A program made the position numbers and the translations under genes. DNA of 64,000 nucleotides from Fukatsuia anoeciicola (GTDB taxonomy: Bacteria; Pseudomonadota; Gammaproteobacteria; Enterobacterales; Enterobacteriaceae): contig NZ_OZ060923.1 of the NCBI RefSeq assembly GCF_964059965.1, positions 186,001-250,000 of the forward strand, in the 5' to 3' direction. The notes beneath the pieces were generated by a model, which ran no database searches, was not told the origin of the DNA, and saw only the letters and a list, made by a program, of their open reading frames with translations. This document shows, piece after piece, positions 28,603-38,398 of the stretch (position 1 is the first letter of the stretch; every line of letters starts with the position of its first letter).

Positions 28603-30462
28603 TTAAATGGATAACCTATTAATACGTTTGCCACCATAAAGTAGATTAACAATAGCACGTGTCCCAACTATAGTAGTAAACATTGAAGTTAATACACCAA
28701 TAATAGTAGCAATAGCAAAACCTTTAATTGAACCAGTAGTTAATGTATAAAGAATTATTGCTGTAATTAATGTTATTATATTTGCATCAACAATGCTAGA
28801 AAAGGCACCTTTATAGCCATAATGTATAGCTTGCTGAATTGATCTACCATTACTAATTTCTTCCTTTATTCGTTCGTTAATTAACACATTCGCGTCAACA
28901 GCTACAGCTAACGTTAATACAATACCAGCAATACCTGGCATGGTTAATGTAGCTCCGGGTAAAAGTGACATTGTACCCACAATGAGTACTAAATTAATAA
29001 GTAGAGCGCTGCTAGCAATTAAACCAAATTTACGATAGTAAAAAACCATAAAAATAATTGATGTAGTCAAACTACAAAAACAAGCAGTTAGACCTTGGGT
29101 AATATTCTGTACTCCTAAAGCAGGACCAATAGTACGCTCTTCTATAATTTGAATAGGCGCAATTAAAGTGCCGGCTCGTAATAATAATGAAAGCTGTTGT
29201 GCTTCAACCAGATTAGCAATACCAGTAATACAAAAATTATTACCTAAACGCGATTGAATAATTGCTACATTTATCACTTTTTCTTCCCTAACTAAAATTA
29301 TATGTCCATTAGTATCTTTTTTGCCGCTATTTTTATATTCTATAAGTAAAGTTGCCATTGGTCTGCCAATATTATCTTTAGTAAAATTAGAGATAATCGA
29401 TCCGCCTTCATTATCTAATAAAATATTAACTTGTGCCTGATTGTATTCATTAGTTATAGAAGTTGAATTAATAATATGATTACCAGTTAAAATTACTCGT
29501 TTATATAGAATAATTGGTTGTCCTTCACGAGTATTTTTTACTTCTGAATTACTTGGCACTTGCCCTACCATTGCAGCATTAACATTAACGTTAGTATTTT
29601 GTAAACGAAACTCAAGTGTAGCAGTAGCACCAAGGATTTCTTTAGCGCGTACCATATCCTGGATACCAGGTAATTCAATAACAATACGATTAGCACCTTG
29701 GCGCTGTATTAAAGGTTCTGTAACTCCTAATTGATTAACTCGATTACGTAGAACACTAATATTTTGTTGTAATATAGATCTACGTATTTTACGTAAATAC
29801 TCATTATTCATTAATACTTTTAGTCTTTGACTTCCATTTTTACTTATTACTAAATTATTATAATGAGATGACAGGTAGTTTATTGCTACATCCCGTGTAG
29901 TACTATTAGCAAAATTAATAGTAGTACTATGATTAACATAAAAGTTATTAAACTTAGACACAGAAGTATAAGGAATATTTTTTTGACGTAGAGCAAAACA
30001 TAAACTATCTATATTTTGTTCTTGTAACTTATTTAATACAGAATTCATATCTACTTCTATCAAAAAATGGACCCCACCACGTAAATCAAGCCCTAATTTT
30101 ATTGGTCTGGCACCTAACTTAGCTAACCAAGATAGTGTTGATGGTACTAAATTTAATGCAATAATATATTTATCCCTTAATTTTACCATTAATGTTTCAT
30201 AAGCATGTAATTGAGCATCAGTATCTTTAAAGCAAATAAGAATAATACCTTTTTTAAGTGTAATAGCTTTACTTACTATTTTTTCTTTTTCTAGCAAGTT
30301 ACGAACTTGGTTTAAACTAGTTTCATTAGCAATGATATTATGAGTACCAGTAATCTGTACTGCAGGATCTTCACCATAAAGATTAGGTAGCGCATATAGC
30401 AAGCTAATAAATAACAAAAATATTAATGCCAAATACTTCCATAAAGGATAATGATTTAACAC
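28603..30462 (-). CDS. secD: Protein translocase subunit SecD
   Basis: Large subunit of the SecDF export motor. It has 619 residues (E. coli 615). It starts MLNHYPLWKY with the first membrane helix, then the motif LGLDLRGGVHF near residue 120, the large periplasmic P1 domain, and the C-terminal membrane bundle with ALAVAVDANVLINERIKEE. The start codon is GTG, as in E. coli, with an AAGGA Shine-Dalgarno at good spacing. It lies 28 bp after yajC and 10 bp before secF, so the three are surely co-transcribed. Confidence 0.98.
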   Translation of the reverse strand: MLNHYPLWKYLALIFLLFISLLYALPNLYGEDPAVQITGTHNIIANETSLNQVRNLLEKEKIVSKAITLKKGIILICFKDTDAQLHAYETLMVKLRDKYIIALNLVPSTLSWLAKLGARPIKLGLDLRGGVHFLIEVDMNSVLNKLQEQNIDSLCFALRQKNIPYTSVSKFNNFYVNHSTTINFANSTTRDVAINYLSSHYNNLVISKNGSQRLKVLMNNEYLRKIRRSILQQNISVLRNRVNQLGVTEPLIQRQGANRIVIELPGIQDMVRAKEILGATATLEFRLQNTNVNVNAAMVGQVPSNSEVKNTREGQPIILYKRVILTGNHIINSTSITNEYNQAQVNILLDNEGGSIISNFTKDNIGRPMATLLIEYKNSGKKDTNGHIILVREEKVINVAIIQSRLGNNFCITGIANLVEAQQLSLLLRAGTLIAPIQIIEERTIGPALGVQNITQGLTACFCSLTTSIIFMVFYYRKFGLIASSALLINLVLIVGTMSLLPGATLTMPGIAGIVLTLAVAVDANVLINERIKEEISNGRSIQQAIHYGYKGAFSSIVDANIITLITAIILYTLTTGSIKGFAIATIIGVLTSMFTTIVGTRAIVNLLYGGKRINRLSI

Positions 30463-30490
30463 AGTAGTTCCTTTTGGAAAAAATTAAAAC

Positions 30491-30823
30491 TTATAATGCT
30501 TTTATAGTATTTTTTGGCAAAATAGCAGCCACAAAATCACGTTTAATCATTACTTCAGTAGCATCATTGAGTGCAATAATAATATAACCCATCTCTGTAA
30601 CTTTTATAACACGACCTAGCAGTCCACCTGTAGTTAAAATTTCATCTCCTTTAGTAATTGAATCTATTAATTTTTTATGTTCTTTTGTTCGTTTTTGTTG
30701 TGGACGTAAAATCGTAAAATAAAAAACTAGACCAAATGCTACCATTGTAATTATTATAGAATACGTACTTCCTTGTGTTGGATTACCAACAGAAGCAATA
30801 GCATTAGAAATTAAAAAACTCAT
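30491..30823 (-). CDS. yajC: Sec translocon accessory protein YajC
   Basis: Small single-span inner-membrane protein that associates with SecDF. It has 110 residues, as in E. coli. The transmembrane helix (about residues 19-41, ending FTILRPQQKR) is followed by a soluble tail with GDEILTTGGLLGRV. It sits between tgt and secD. Confidence 0.97.
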   Translation of the reverse strand: MSFLISNAIASVGNPTQGSTYSIIITMVAFGLVFYFTILRPQQKRTKEHKKLIDSITKGDEILTTGGLLGRVIKVTEMGYIIIALNDATEVMIKRDFVAAILPKNTIKAL

Positions 30824-30929
30824 TAATGTAACCTTATATTATATTGATATTAAATATTAATTAAAATTTTACTAGTAATTAGAAGTTATTATTTATTTAA
30901 TTCTAGCTATAAAATCTATAGTTACAGCA

Positions 30930-32051
30930 CTAAACTTTTAATTCAGATTTTTTAATTTGCTTATAAAATTCTGTAATTACACTGTCTAATATACCCTTTT
31001 CAATAGCCTGACGCAAAGTAGTCATTAAGCGTTGATAATAACGTAAATTATGAATAGTATTAAGCCTAGCACTTAATATTTCTTTACAGCGATTAAGATG
31101 ATGCAAATATGCAAGGCTATAATAACAACAAGTATAGCAATCGCAATTTTTATCTAGCTTAGATTCATTTTTCTTATATCTAGCATTGCGAATTTTAATA
31201 ATTCCTTCCGAGACAAATAAATAACCATTACGCGCATTACGTGTTGGTATAACACAATCAAACATATCAATACCACGACGTACCCCTTCAACTAAGTCCT
31301 GTGGTTTACCAACCCCCATTAAATAACGTGGTTTGTCTTGAGAAATCTGTGGACAAATATGCTCTAAGATACGGTACATCTTTTCTTTTGGTTCACCTAC
31401 TGCTAAACCGCCCACAGCATAACCATCAAAGCCAATATTTTGCAACCCATATAGCGAAATATCACGTAAATCTTGATATACACCTCCTTGAATAATACCA
31501 AATAATGCATTTTTATTATTTAATTTATTAAAATGTTGATGATGACTACGTGCAGCCCAACGTAATGATAATTCCATTGAATGCTTAGCATAGTTCCAAT
31601 TAGCTGGATATGGTGTACATTCATCAAAAACCATCATAATTTCGGCACCTAGATCTCGCTGTATCTCTAAAGATTTTTCTGGGCTAAGAAATACTTTATC
31701 TCCATTTATAGGATTCTTAAAATAAACGCCTTCTTCTTTTATTTTGCGCATTGCTCCTAGACTAAATACTTGAAAGCCACCTGAATCAGTTAGGATTGGA
31801 TCATGCCATTGCATAAAATTATGAAGATCACCATGCATTTTAATAACTTCTTGGCCTGGACGTAACCAAAGATGAAAAGTATTACCTAATAAAATTTGTG
31901 CACCACTGGCCTTAACCTCTTCTGGTGTTATGCTTCTTACCGCACCATAAGTACCAACTGGCATAAATGCTGGCGTTTCTACTGACCCATTTTCAAAAAT
32001 CAAGCGACCACGACGAGCATGCCCATCAGTTTTTTGTAACTCAAACTTCAT
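30930..32051 (-). CDS. tgt: Queuine tRNA-ribosyltransferase (tRNA-guanine transglycosylase)
   Basis: Exchanges G34 of GUN-anticodon tRNAs for preQ1, the first tRNA-level step of queuosine formation. It has 373 residues (E. coli 375). The substrate-binding Asp89 lies in TDSGGFQVFSL, the nucleophile region is DMFDCVIPTRNARNG, and the zinc site CDCYTCC-HHL near residue 303 is complete. It begins MKFELQKTDG. queA, its usual upstream neighbour, is absent; instead there is 1.5 kb of non-coding DNA with repeat copy C. Retention suggests that preQ1 or queuine is made or imported. Confidence 0.98.
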   Translation of the reverse strand: MKFELQKTDGHARRGRLIFENGSVETPAFMPVGTYGAVRSITPEEVKASGAQILLGNTFHLWLRPGQEVIKMHGDLHNFMQWHDPILTDSGGFQVFSLGAMRKIKEEGVYFKNPINGDKVFLSPEKSLEIQRDLGAEIMMVFDECTPYPANWNYAKHSMELSLRWAARSHHQHFNKLNNKNALFGIIQGGVYQDLRDISLYGLQNIGFDGYAVGGLAVGEPKEKMYRILEHICPQISQDKPRYLMGVGKPQDLVEGVRRGIDMFDCVIPTRNARNGYLFVSEGIIKIRNARYKKNESKLDKNCDCYTCCYYSLAYLHHLNRCKEILSARLNTIHNLRYYQRLMTTLRQAIEKGILDSVITEFYKQIKKSELKV

Positions 32052-32254
32052 ATTACCTCCAAAGGTAAATATGTCTAACGTGTTATCGCTTAAATTTAAT
32101 TAGATTATTTACAAAAACTATTATCTATTACAAATTTTATATTATATTATACTTATAATCCTTATATACTACATACTACAGTAAGTGCCATGTAATATAA
32201 TTTTATTAATAAATATTAATTATTATTAATATAATAATGCTTATTTTATAAATA

Positions 32255-32790
32255 GCTTATATAATTTCTACTATAATAATAGTGTTTTTGTTCAATATAT
32301 GTTAGCTTAATACTTATTGCTATATTATCTTTTAGTGCTAAAGAATTTTTTCTTTATTTTTTTAAGTAATATTAAACTTAAATTAATTTAACTAGTCCTA
32401 AGTAATCTATATCTATTACTATTTTAATTATAAGATATATTTATACATAAAACCCTTTAATAATCTAAAATTATGATATCTTTTATTAATAATATTCATT
32501 AGTAATATTAATAAGTATACGTTGATATTATGTATTATTTTTTAGTATATAATTATTACTTATCTTATAATTTTAGTTAATCTAAATTTTTTTAACTACT
32601 GTTATTTGTTTGTACTTATCTGCTATATTAAATATTTTATTATTTTTAAGCTAAATTGTATTTGTTACTAATTAAGTGGCTTTTTTATTTTTAGCATCTT
32701 TATTTATTACTTTTATATTATATAGAAATCTTCTTATTTAGGATATTATTAATGATACTTACATAAGCGTAAAAGTATTAATTTTTAAAA
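32255..32790 (+). repeat. Dispersed degenerate repeat, copy C
   Basis: Aligns with copy A from its middle (ttatcttttagtgctaaaga at about 32325, compared with A at about 13660) through to the right-hand end (agcatctttatttatta at 32693, compared with A at about 14204). The left edge found in A, B and D is not recognisable here. Internal deletions of about 80 bp and more relative to A are visible around 32490. Confidence 0.6.
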
Positions 32791-33368
32791 AGGTTTAGTT
32801 ATTGAAATTTATATTATAAATATAATCTTTAATTAGTTATAATAAGATAGTATGATAAGAATTTAATTTCTAGATCACACAAGAAAAGAAAAATGAAAAA
32901 TTTTTTCTTAATGATGAATATGATACAGATCATATCTTTATAATATATACCGTATTTATTAATACTTTATTAATACTTTTAAAAAAAGTGAGTTCTTGAT
33001 TTGTGTGTATTTAATACATTTGATATAAAATCTTTAGTTACATACTAAGAAATATCATGACTAACTAAATTATACACAATATTAAAATAAAAAAATATGA
33101 TTTCTAAATTAGATAACTACATCTAGTATTATACTAATAACTTATTAGTATAATACTAGTAACTAGGATTTAGCTAATAGTAAAATTATTAACTTTAATT
33201 TATGCTAGAAAAAAGTGTAGATAATTACATAATGAGAAATAGTTGGAAAATTAGGAATTAAATTACAGGATTAAGATCTTATTCTAGTAATTATTAACTA
33301 GTTGCTATAACATAAAATAATATATTAGGAAATATAAACTAATTTTCAGCTACTTTATCTTATAAAAC

Positions 33369-33391
33369 TAGCACCGTAATAACTAGTGCTA
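33369..33391 (-). terminator. Candidate purL terminator
   Basis: A 6-bp stem (tagcac / gtgcta) with an 11-nt loop. On the minus strand it is followed by GTTTTATA, about 135 bp past the purL stop. It is short but contains GC pairs in an AT-rich spacer. Confidence 0.4.
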
Positions 33392-33525
33392 TTTTAAATA
33401 ATATTAAGCAAGATTGAAATCATAGAATAATTTTAATCTAGATATTTTACTATATTAAATATAGTCTAATAGACAAACACTAGTATTAATACTAATAGCT
33501 TTTATATAACTAATAAATAGTAATA

Positions 33526-36500
33526 CTAACCTAATTCTTTGCGTGCTTGACGAAACATTTGCATCCATGCACCATCTACACCCCACTCTAATGGATGCCA
33601 GGAATTGCTAACAGTACGAAAAGCCCGTTCTGGATGAGGCATCATAACTGTTACTCGACCACTATTACTAGTTATTGCAGTAATACCTTGTATGGAGCCA
33701 TTTGGATTAGCAGGATAACGTTCAGTAACTTGGCCAAAATTGTCAACAAAACGCATAACTACCTGACTCTGCTGTTGTAACATTGTTAGTTGTGCCATAT
33801 TTTGTACTTCTAATCTTCCTTCACCATGCGAAACGGCGATAGGTATACGTGAGCCTGCCATGTTCTGTGTAAATAAGCAAGGACTTGCAACCACTTCAAC
33901 TAGGCTAAAACGTGCTTCAAAACGTTCGGATAGATTACGTCTAAAATTTGGCCAATGATCCGTACCAGGAATTAGTTCACGTAAATTACACATCATCTGA
34001 CAACCATTACATACACCTAATGCTAAAGTATGCGGACGTTGGAAAAAAGCAGTAAATTCATCACGTACTCGGTTATTAAATAAAATAGATTTAGCCCAAC
34101 CTTCACCTGCACCTAAAACATCACCGTAAGAAAATCCTCCGCAAGCGACTACCACTTGGAAAGGATTTAAATTGATTCTACCACTTAATAAATCACTCAT
34201 ATGCACATCAATAGCATCAAAACCTGCATGATAAAAAGCAGCAGCCATTTCAACCTGAGAATTTATGCCTTGTTCACGTAATACCGCTACTTTAGGGCGT
34301 ATTTGCTGAGTAATATAAGGGACTGTAATATCTTCATTAGGATCAAAACTTAGTTTAACATTAAGACCCGGATCCGTTTCTTCTTGTTTGGCTTGGTGTT
34401 CTTGATCCGCACAATATGGGTTATCACGAAGCCTCTGTATTTGCCAGGTAGTTTCTGCCCACCAACAGCGTAACTTTATTCGACTCTCTTGATATATAAT
34501 TTCATTACCATGACGAATAATAAAATTATCACCTATTACTGCTTTTCCTAAGTAATGTACAATAGTTGCTAAACCTAGATGAGCTAACTGTTGCTCTACC
34601 ATTGCACGCTGTTTAGAATGTACCTGGATTACTACGCCTAATTCTTCATTAAATAATGATGCAAGATAATCCTTACCTAAAGATTGAATATCTATATCAA
34701 TACCGCAATGACCAGCAAATGCCATTTCTGCTAGGGTTACTAATAAGCCACCATCAGATCGATCATGGTAAGCTAATAGATACTGATTGGTAATTAGTAT
34801 CTGTATAGCTTTAAAAAAAGCTGCTAACTGCGATACATTACGCACATCAGCAGGTTTATCTCCTAATTGACGATAAACTTGGGATAATGCAGTAGCTCCT
34901 AATGCATTATGCCCTGCCCCTAAATCGATTAATAATAATGCATTTTCACAACAATCAATTTGTAGTTGTGGTGTAATAGTACGGCGAACATCTTCTACAC
35001 GGGAAAAAGCATTGATTATTAATGATAGTGGTGATATCATTTCACGATACTCGTTATTTTCTTTCCAACTAGTCTTCATTGTAAGCGAATCTTTTCCGAC
35101 TGGAATAGTTAACCCTAGAGCAGGGCAAAGTTCTTGACCAATAGCACGTACTGCAGCATATAATCCAGCATCTTCTCCTGGATGTCCTGCAGCGGACATC
35201 CAGTTAGCTGAAAGCTTAATGCGTTTTAAATCACCAATCTGATTAGCAGCAATGTTAGTTAACGCCTCTCCAACAGCAAGACGAGCTGAAGCAGCAAAAT
35301 CTAATAAAGCTACAGGAGCACGTTCACCAATAGACATAGCTTCACCATGATAACTATCTAAACTTGCGCTTGTAACAGCGCAATCTGCTACTGGAATTTG
35401 CCATGGACCTACCATCTGATCACGTGTAACCATACCTGTAACCGTACGATCACCAATAGTAATTAAAAATGTTTTTTCAGCTACTGCTGGTAAATGTAAG
35501 ACTCTTTTTATTGCATCAGTAATATTAATCTGTACGCGTTCTAATGGCTTACTATGTGCTTGTAATTGCATAACATCACGTCGTATTTTAGGAGTTTTAC
35601 CTAATAAAATATTTAATGGCATAGTGATTGGCTGATTATTAAAATTATAATCTTTTACTAGTAAATTTTTTTCTTTAGTTGTTTTTCCAATAATTGCATA
35701 AGGAGCACGTTCACGACTACAAATTTCATCAAATAATTTCATCTGCTCTGATGCAATTGCTAATACATAACGCTCTTGTGATTCATTACACCAAATTTCT
35801 AATGGACTCATACTAGGTTCGTCATTTGGGATATTCCGTAACTCAAAGCATCCACCACATTCGCTATCATTGATTAGTTCTAGTATTGCATTTGATAGGC
35901 CGCCAGCCCCTACATCATGAATAAATAAGATAGGATTATAATTACCTAACTGCCAACAACTATCAATTACTTCCTGACAACGACGTTCCATTTCTGGATT
36001 AGCTCGCTGCACCGAAGCAAAATCTAGATCAATATTTAATTGACCAGAAATTGTTGAAGAGGCTGAACCACCCCCTAAACCAATGTTCATTGCTGCTCCG
36101 CCAAGAACAATTAGATTTGTACCTAAATTAATTTTACTTTTTTCTACATGATTAGCACGAATATTACCCATTCCTCCTGCTAGCATAATCGGTTTATGAT
36201 AACCACGTAACTCACTGCCATTATAACTATCAATACGCTCTTCGTAAGTACGAAAATAACCGAGTAATATAGGTCGACCAAATTCATTATTAAAAGTAGC
36301 AGCGCCAAGAGGTGCATTAGTAATGATTTCAAGTGCACTTACGATACGATCAGGTTTACCAAAGTTTTCTTCCCAAGGTTGTTCAAAATTAGGAATACGT
36401 AAATTAGAAACTGAAAAACCGACTAATCCAGCTTTAGGTTTAGCACCACGTCCAGTTGCACCTTCATCGCGAATTTCACCACCAGAACCTGTTGCTGCTC

Positions 36501-37416
36501 CTGGCCAAGGTGAAATTGCTGTTGGATGATTATGGGTTTCTACTTTTATTAAAATAGGTACTTCTTCTTGATGATAACCATAGATGTGATTATGTGGTGC
36601 CGCGAAAAAACGTCCAACTAAAGAGCCCTGCATTACTGCTGCATTATCTTTATAAGCAGATAACACATAATCTGGCGTTTGTTTAAATGTATTTTTAATC
36701 ATATCAAATAGAGAATATGGCTGGTCAACTCCATCAATTCGCCAATTTGCATTAAAAATTTTATGGCGACAATGCTCTGAATTAGCCTGAGCAAACATAT
36801 AAAGTTCAATATCTGTTGGATTACGTCCAAGGGTCGTAAAAGTTGACATTAGATAGTCTATTTCTTCTGTTACAAGCGCTAAACCTAATTGACTATTTGC
36901 TTCCTCTAATGCTTTTCGTCCTTTTCTTGTAATATCAATCCATTGTAATGTTTTAGGAGAACGATAAGAAAAAAGTTGTTTTGCTTGTGTTAATTCATTA
37001 AATACTGTTTCTATCATCCGATCATGCAATATCGTTTCTAGTTGTTGCCATTGATTAGATGTCATCTCACTACTTTGAATATAAAAAGCAATACCACGTT
37101 CTAAACGTAGCACCTTAGATAAACCACAATTATGTGCAATGTTACTAGCTTTAGAGGACCAAGGAGAAATAGTGCCAGGGCGAGGCGTCACTAAACGTAA
37201 AACTCCTGATACTGTACGTTTAGGTAAAACATTCCCATATTTAAGTAAGTGTTGTAATTTAGTATCTTCCTCAGTATTCAATGGCGCACTAAGGTTAATA
37301 AAATGCACATATTCAGCATAGATATCACGTACTGGTAATTGCATATCTTGACAGCAAGATAGTAGTTTAGTGATTCTAAAAATTGACAAGGCAGGTGAAG
37401 CTTGCAGTATTTCCAT
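33526..37416 (-). CDS. purL: Phosphoribosylformylglycinamidine synthase
   Basis: Catalyses the fourth step of purine synthesis (FGAR + glutamine + ATP to FGAM). It is the large single-chain form of gammaproteobacteria. From the ATG at 37416 it has 1,296 residues (E. coli 1,295) and begins MEILQASPALS; an in-frame ATG at 37434 would add MRKTLF, which has no counterpart. An N-terminal PurS-like domain, the duplicated PurM-like synthetase halves and the C-terminal class I glutamine amidotransferase are all present. The amidotransferase triad is visible in LGVCNGCQMM, SHGEGR and MMPHPER. No strong Shine-Dalgarno is seen for either start. An intact 3.9-kb gene amid eroded DNA shows strong selection on purine supply. 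Confidence 0.97.
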   Translation of the reverse strand: MEILQASPALSIFRITKLLSCCQDMQLPVRDIYAEYVHFINLSAPLNTEEDTKLQHLLKYGNVLPKRTVSGVLRLVTPRPGTISPWSSKASNIAHNCGLSKVLRLERGIAFYIQSSEMTSNQWQQLETILHDRMIETVFNELTQAKQLFSYRSPKTLQWIDITRKGRKALEEANSQLGLALVTEEIDYLMSTFTTLGRNPTDIELYMFAQANSEHCRHKIFNANWRIDGVDQPYSLFDMIKNTFKQTPDYVLSAYKDNAAVMQGSLVGRFFAAPHNHIYGYHQEEVPILIKVETHNHPTAISPWPGAATGSGGEIRDEGATGRGAKPKAGLVGFSVSNLRIPNFEQPWEENFGKPDRIVSALEIITNAPLGAATFNNEFGRPILLGYFRTYEERIDSYNGSELRGYHKPIMLAGGMGNIRANHVEKSKINLGTNLIVLGGAAMNIGLGGGSASSTISGQLNIDLDFASVQRANPEMERRCQEVIDSCWQLGNYNPILFIHDVGAGGLSNAILELINDSECGGCFELRNIPNDEPSMSPLEIWCNESQERYVLAIASEQMKLFDEICSRERAPYAIIGKTTKEKNLLVKDYNFNNQPITMPLNILLGKTPKIRRDVMQLQAHSKPLERVQINITDAIKRVLHLPAVAEKTFLITIGDRTVTGMVTRDQMVGPWQIPVADCAVTSASLDSYHGEAMSIGERAPVALLDFAASARLAVGEALTNIAANQIGDLKRIKLSANWMSAAGHPGEDAGLYAAVRAIGQELCPALGLTIPVGKDSLTMKTSWKENNEYREMISPLSLIINAFSRVEDVRRTITPQLQIDCCENALLLIDLGAGHNALGATALSQVYRQLGDKPADVRNVSQLAAFFKAIQILITNQYLLAYHDRSDGGLLVTLAEMAFAGHCGIDIDIQSLGKDYLASLFNEELGVVIQVHSKQRAMVEQQLAHLGLATIVHYLGKAVIGDNFIIRHGNEIIYQESRIKLRCWWAETTWQIQRLRDNPYCADQEHQAKQEETDPGLNVKLSFDPNEDITVPYITQQIRPKVAVLREQGINSQVEMAAAFYHAGFDAIDVHMSDLLSGRINLNPFQVVVACGGFSYGDVLGAGEGWAKSILFNNRVRDEFTAFFQRPHTLALGVCNGCQMMCNLRELIPGTDHWPNFRRNLSERFEARFSLVEVVASPCLFTQNMAGSRIPIAVSHGEGRLEVQNMAQLTMLQQQSQVVMRFVDNFGQVTERYPANPNGSIQGITAITSNSGRVTVMMPHPERAFRTVSNSWHPLEWGVDGAWMQMFRQARKELG

Positions 37417-37633
37417 AAACAAAGTTTTTCTCATTGATAAAACAAAAGAAATAGTATATTAGTATGTGCTATAATAATGAATTATTAATAATGAAAATGG
37501 TCTATTTCTTTATTATTAATAATAAACTTAATTTCATATGATAAATATTAATTTAGCACTAATTAGATAACTAAATAAAAGTAGCATATAATAAATTATC
37601 TATAATAATTTAACCTAGAAATAAAAAATTTTA

Positions 37634-38029
37634 TTAATGTAAATTAAAGAACTGATTCCATGGTATATAATAAATATTACTTATAACTATAAGTATAAGG
37701 GAAATATAAATTGTATTAATTGTAAAACTTTTTTGATTATTACCAATATAGTGCAAGTAATAAAAATACAATAAACGTTCGACTATTAATATTGATCCAC
37801 AAAGATGAATTATCCAAGTTTCTGCGCCATTCATCTCAAGTATTATAAGTAAAATAAGTGCGCTAGGAATATATTCCACAGCACTATTATAAACAGTAAT
37901 CGCAATTTGCAATTTAGAAAAACCACCATCACCATAAGTTACCTGGTATTGATTTCTAAGTTTTACTATATTCAATGAAAACTTAATCAGTAAAATTATA
38001 CTTAAAATAATATAAAATGAACTAATCAT
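37634..38029 (-). CDS. yecN: MAPEG-family inner-membrane protein YecN
   Basis: A four-helix membrane protein of the MAPEG family (membrane-associated proteins in eicosanoid and glutathione metabolism); its bacterial role is unknown. From the ATG at 38029 the length is 131 residues, as in E. coli YecN, and the segments YGDGGFS, NSAVEYIP and EMNGAETWIIH match it. An in-frame ATG at 38041 is less likely, since the intervening GGAG forms a Shine-Dalgarno 6 nt before 38029. In E. coli yecN lies close to aspS, and here it is divergent from aspS. Survival of such a gene is surprising. Confidence 0.9.
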   Translation of the reverse strand: MISSFYIILSIILLIKFSLNIVKLRNQYQVTYGDGGFSKLQIAITVYNSAVEYIPSALILLIILEMNGAETWIIHLCGSILIVERLLYFYYLHYIGNNQKSFTINTIYISLILIVISNIYYIPWNQFFNLH

Positions 38030-38041
38030 TTTAGACTCCAT

Positions 38042-38398
38042 AACTTAACTTTAATGTCTTTCTTACTTTTTATAATAAGAATTTTTTATTCTACAAATTT
38101 AAGTATAATTTATTTTAGTAACTTTTTGTTTTATATGCGCTAATAGCAAGAAAAATTTTAATATAAATAAGATAGAAACCATGCTTTATGCCTTCTACAA
38201 AGCTTTGCTTACAATAATTTTTAATAGACTCTTAAAATTTTATATTACTTATATAAAGACTTAACAAAATAACAGAAAAATAAAAAATGTTTTTGATTTT
38301 AGCTATTAATTAAACTAAGACAAAGTTATTTTTAATTAGCAAAAATAAATAAAATAGTTTTCGGTAACTTCATTAAAAAATAGTTTAAAAGGTAAGAT
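38042..38398. other. Divergent yecN/aspS intergenic region
   Basis: 357 bp, non-coding, presumed to hold promoters for both genes. A slightly GC-richer patch with an aaagctttgc palindrome lies near 38197-38206. Nothing else seen. Confidence 0.5.

Larger units (their letters stand above)
32052..33525. other. Intergenic spacer between purL and tgt
   Basis: 1.47 kb without genes. Copy C of the dispersed repeat covers about 32255-32790. A terminator-like hairpin for purL lies at 33369-33391. queA, which precedes tgt in E. coli, is missing. Nothing else recognisable. Confidence 0.55.
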
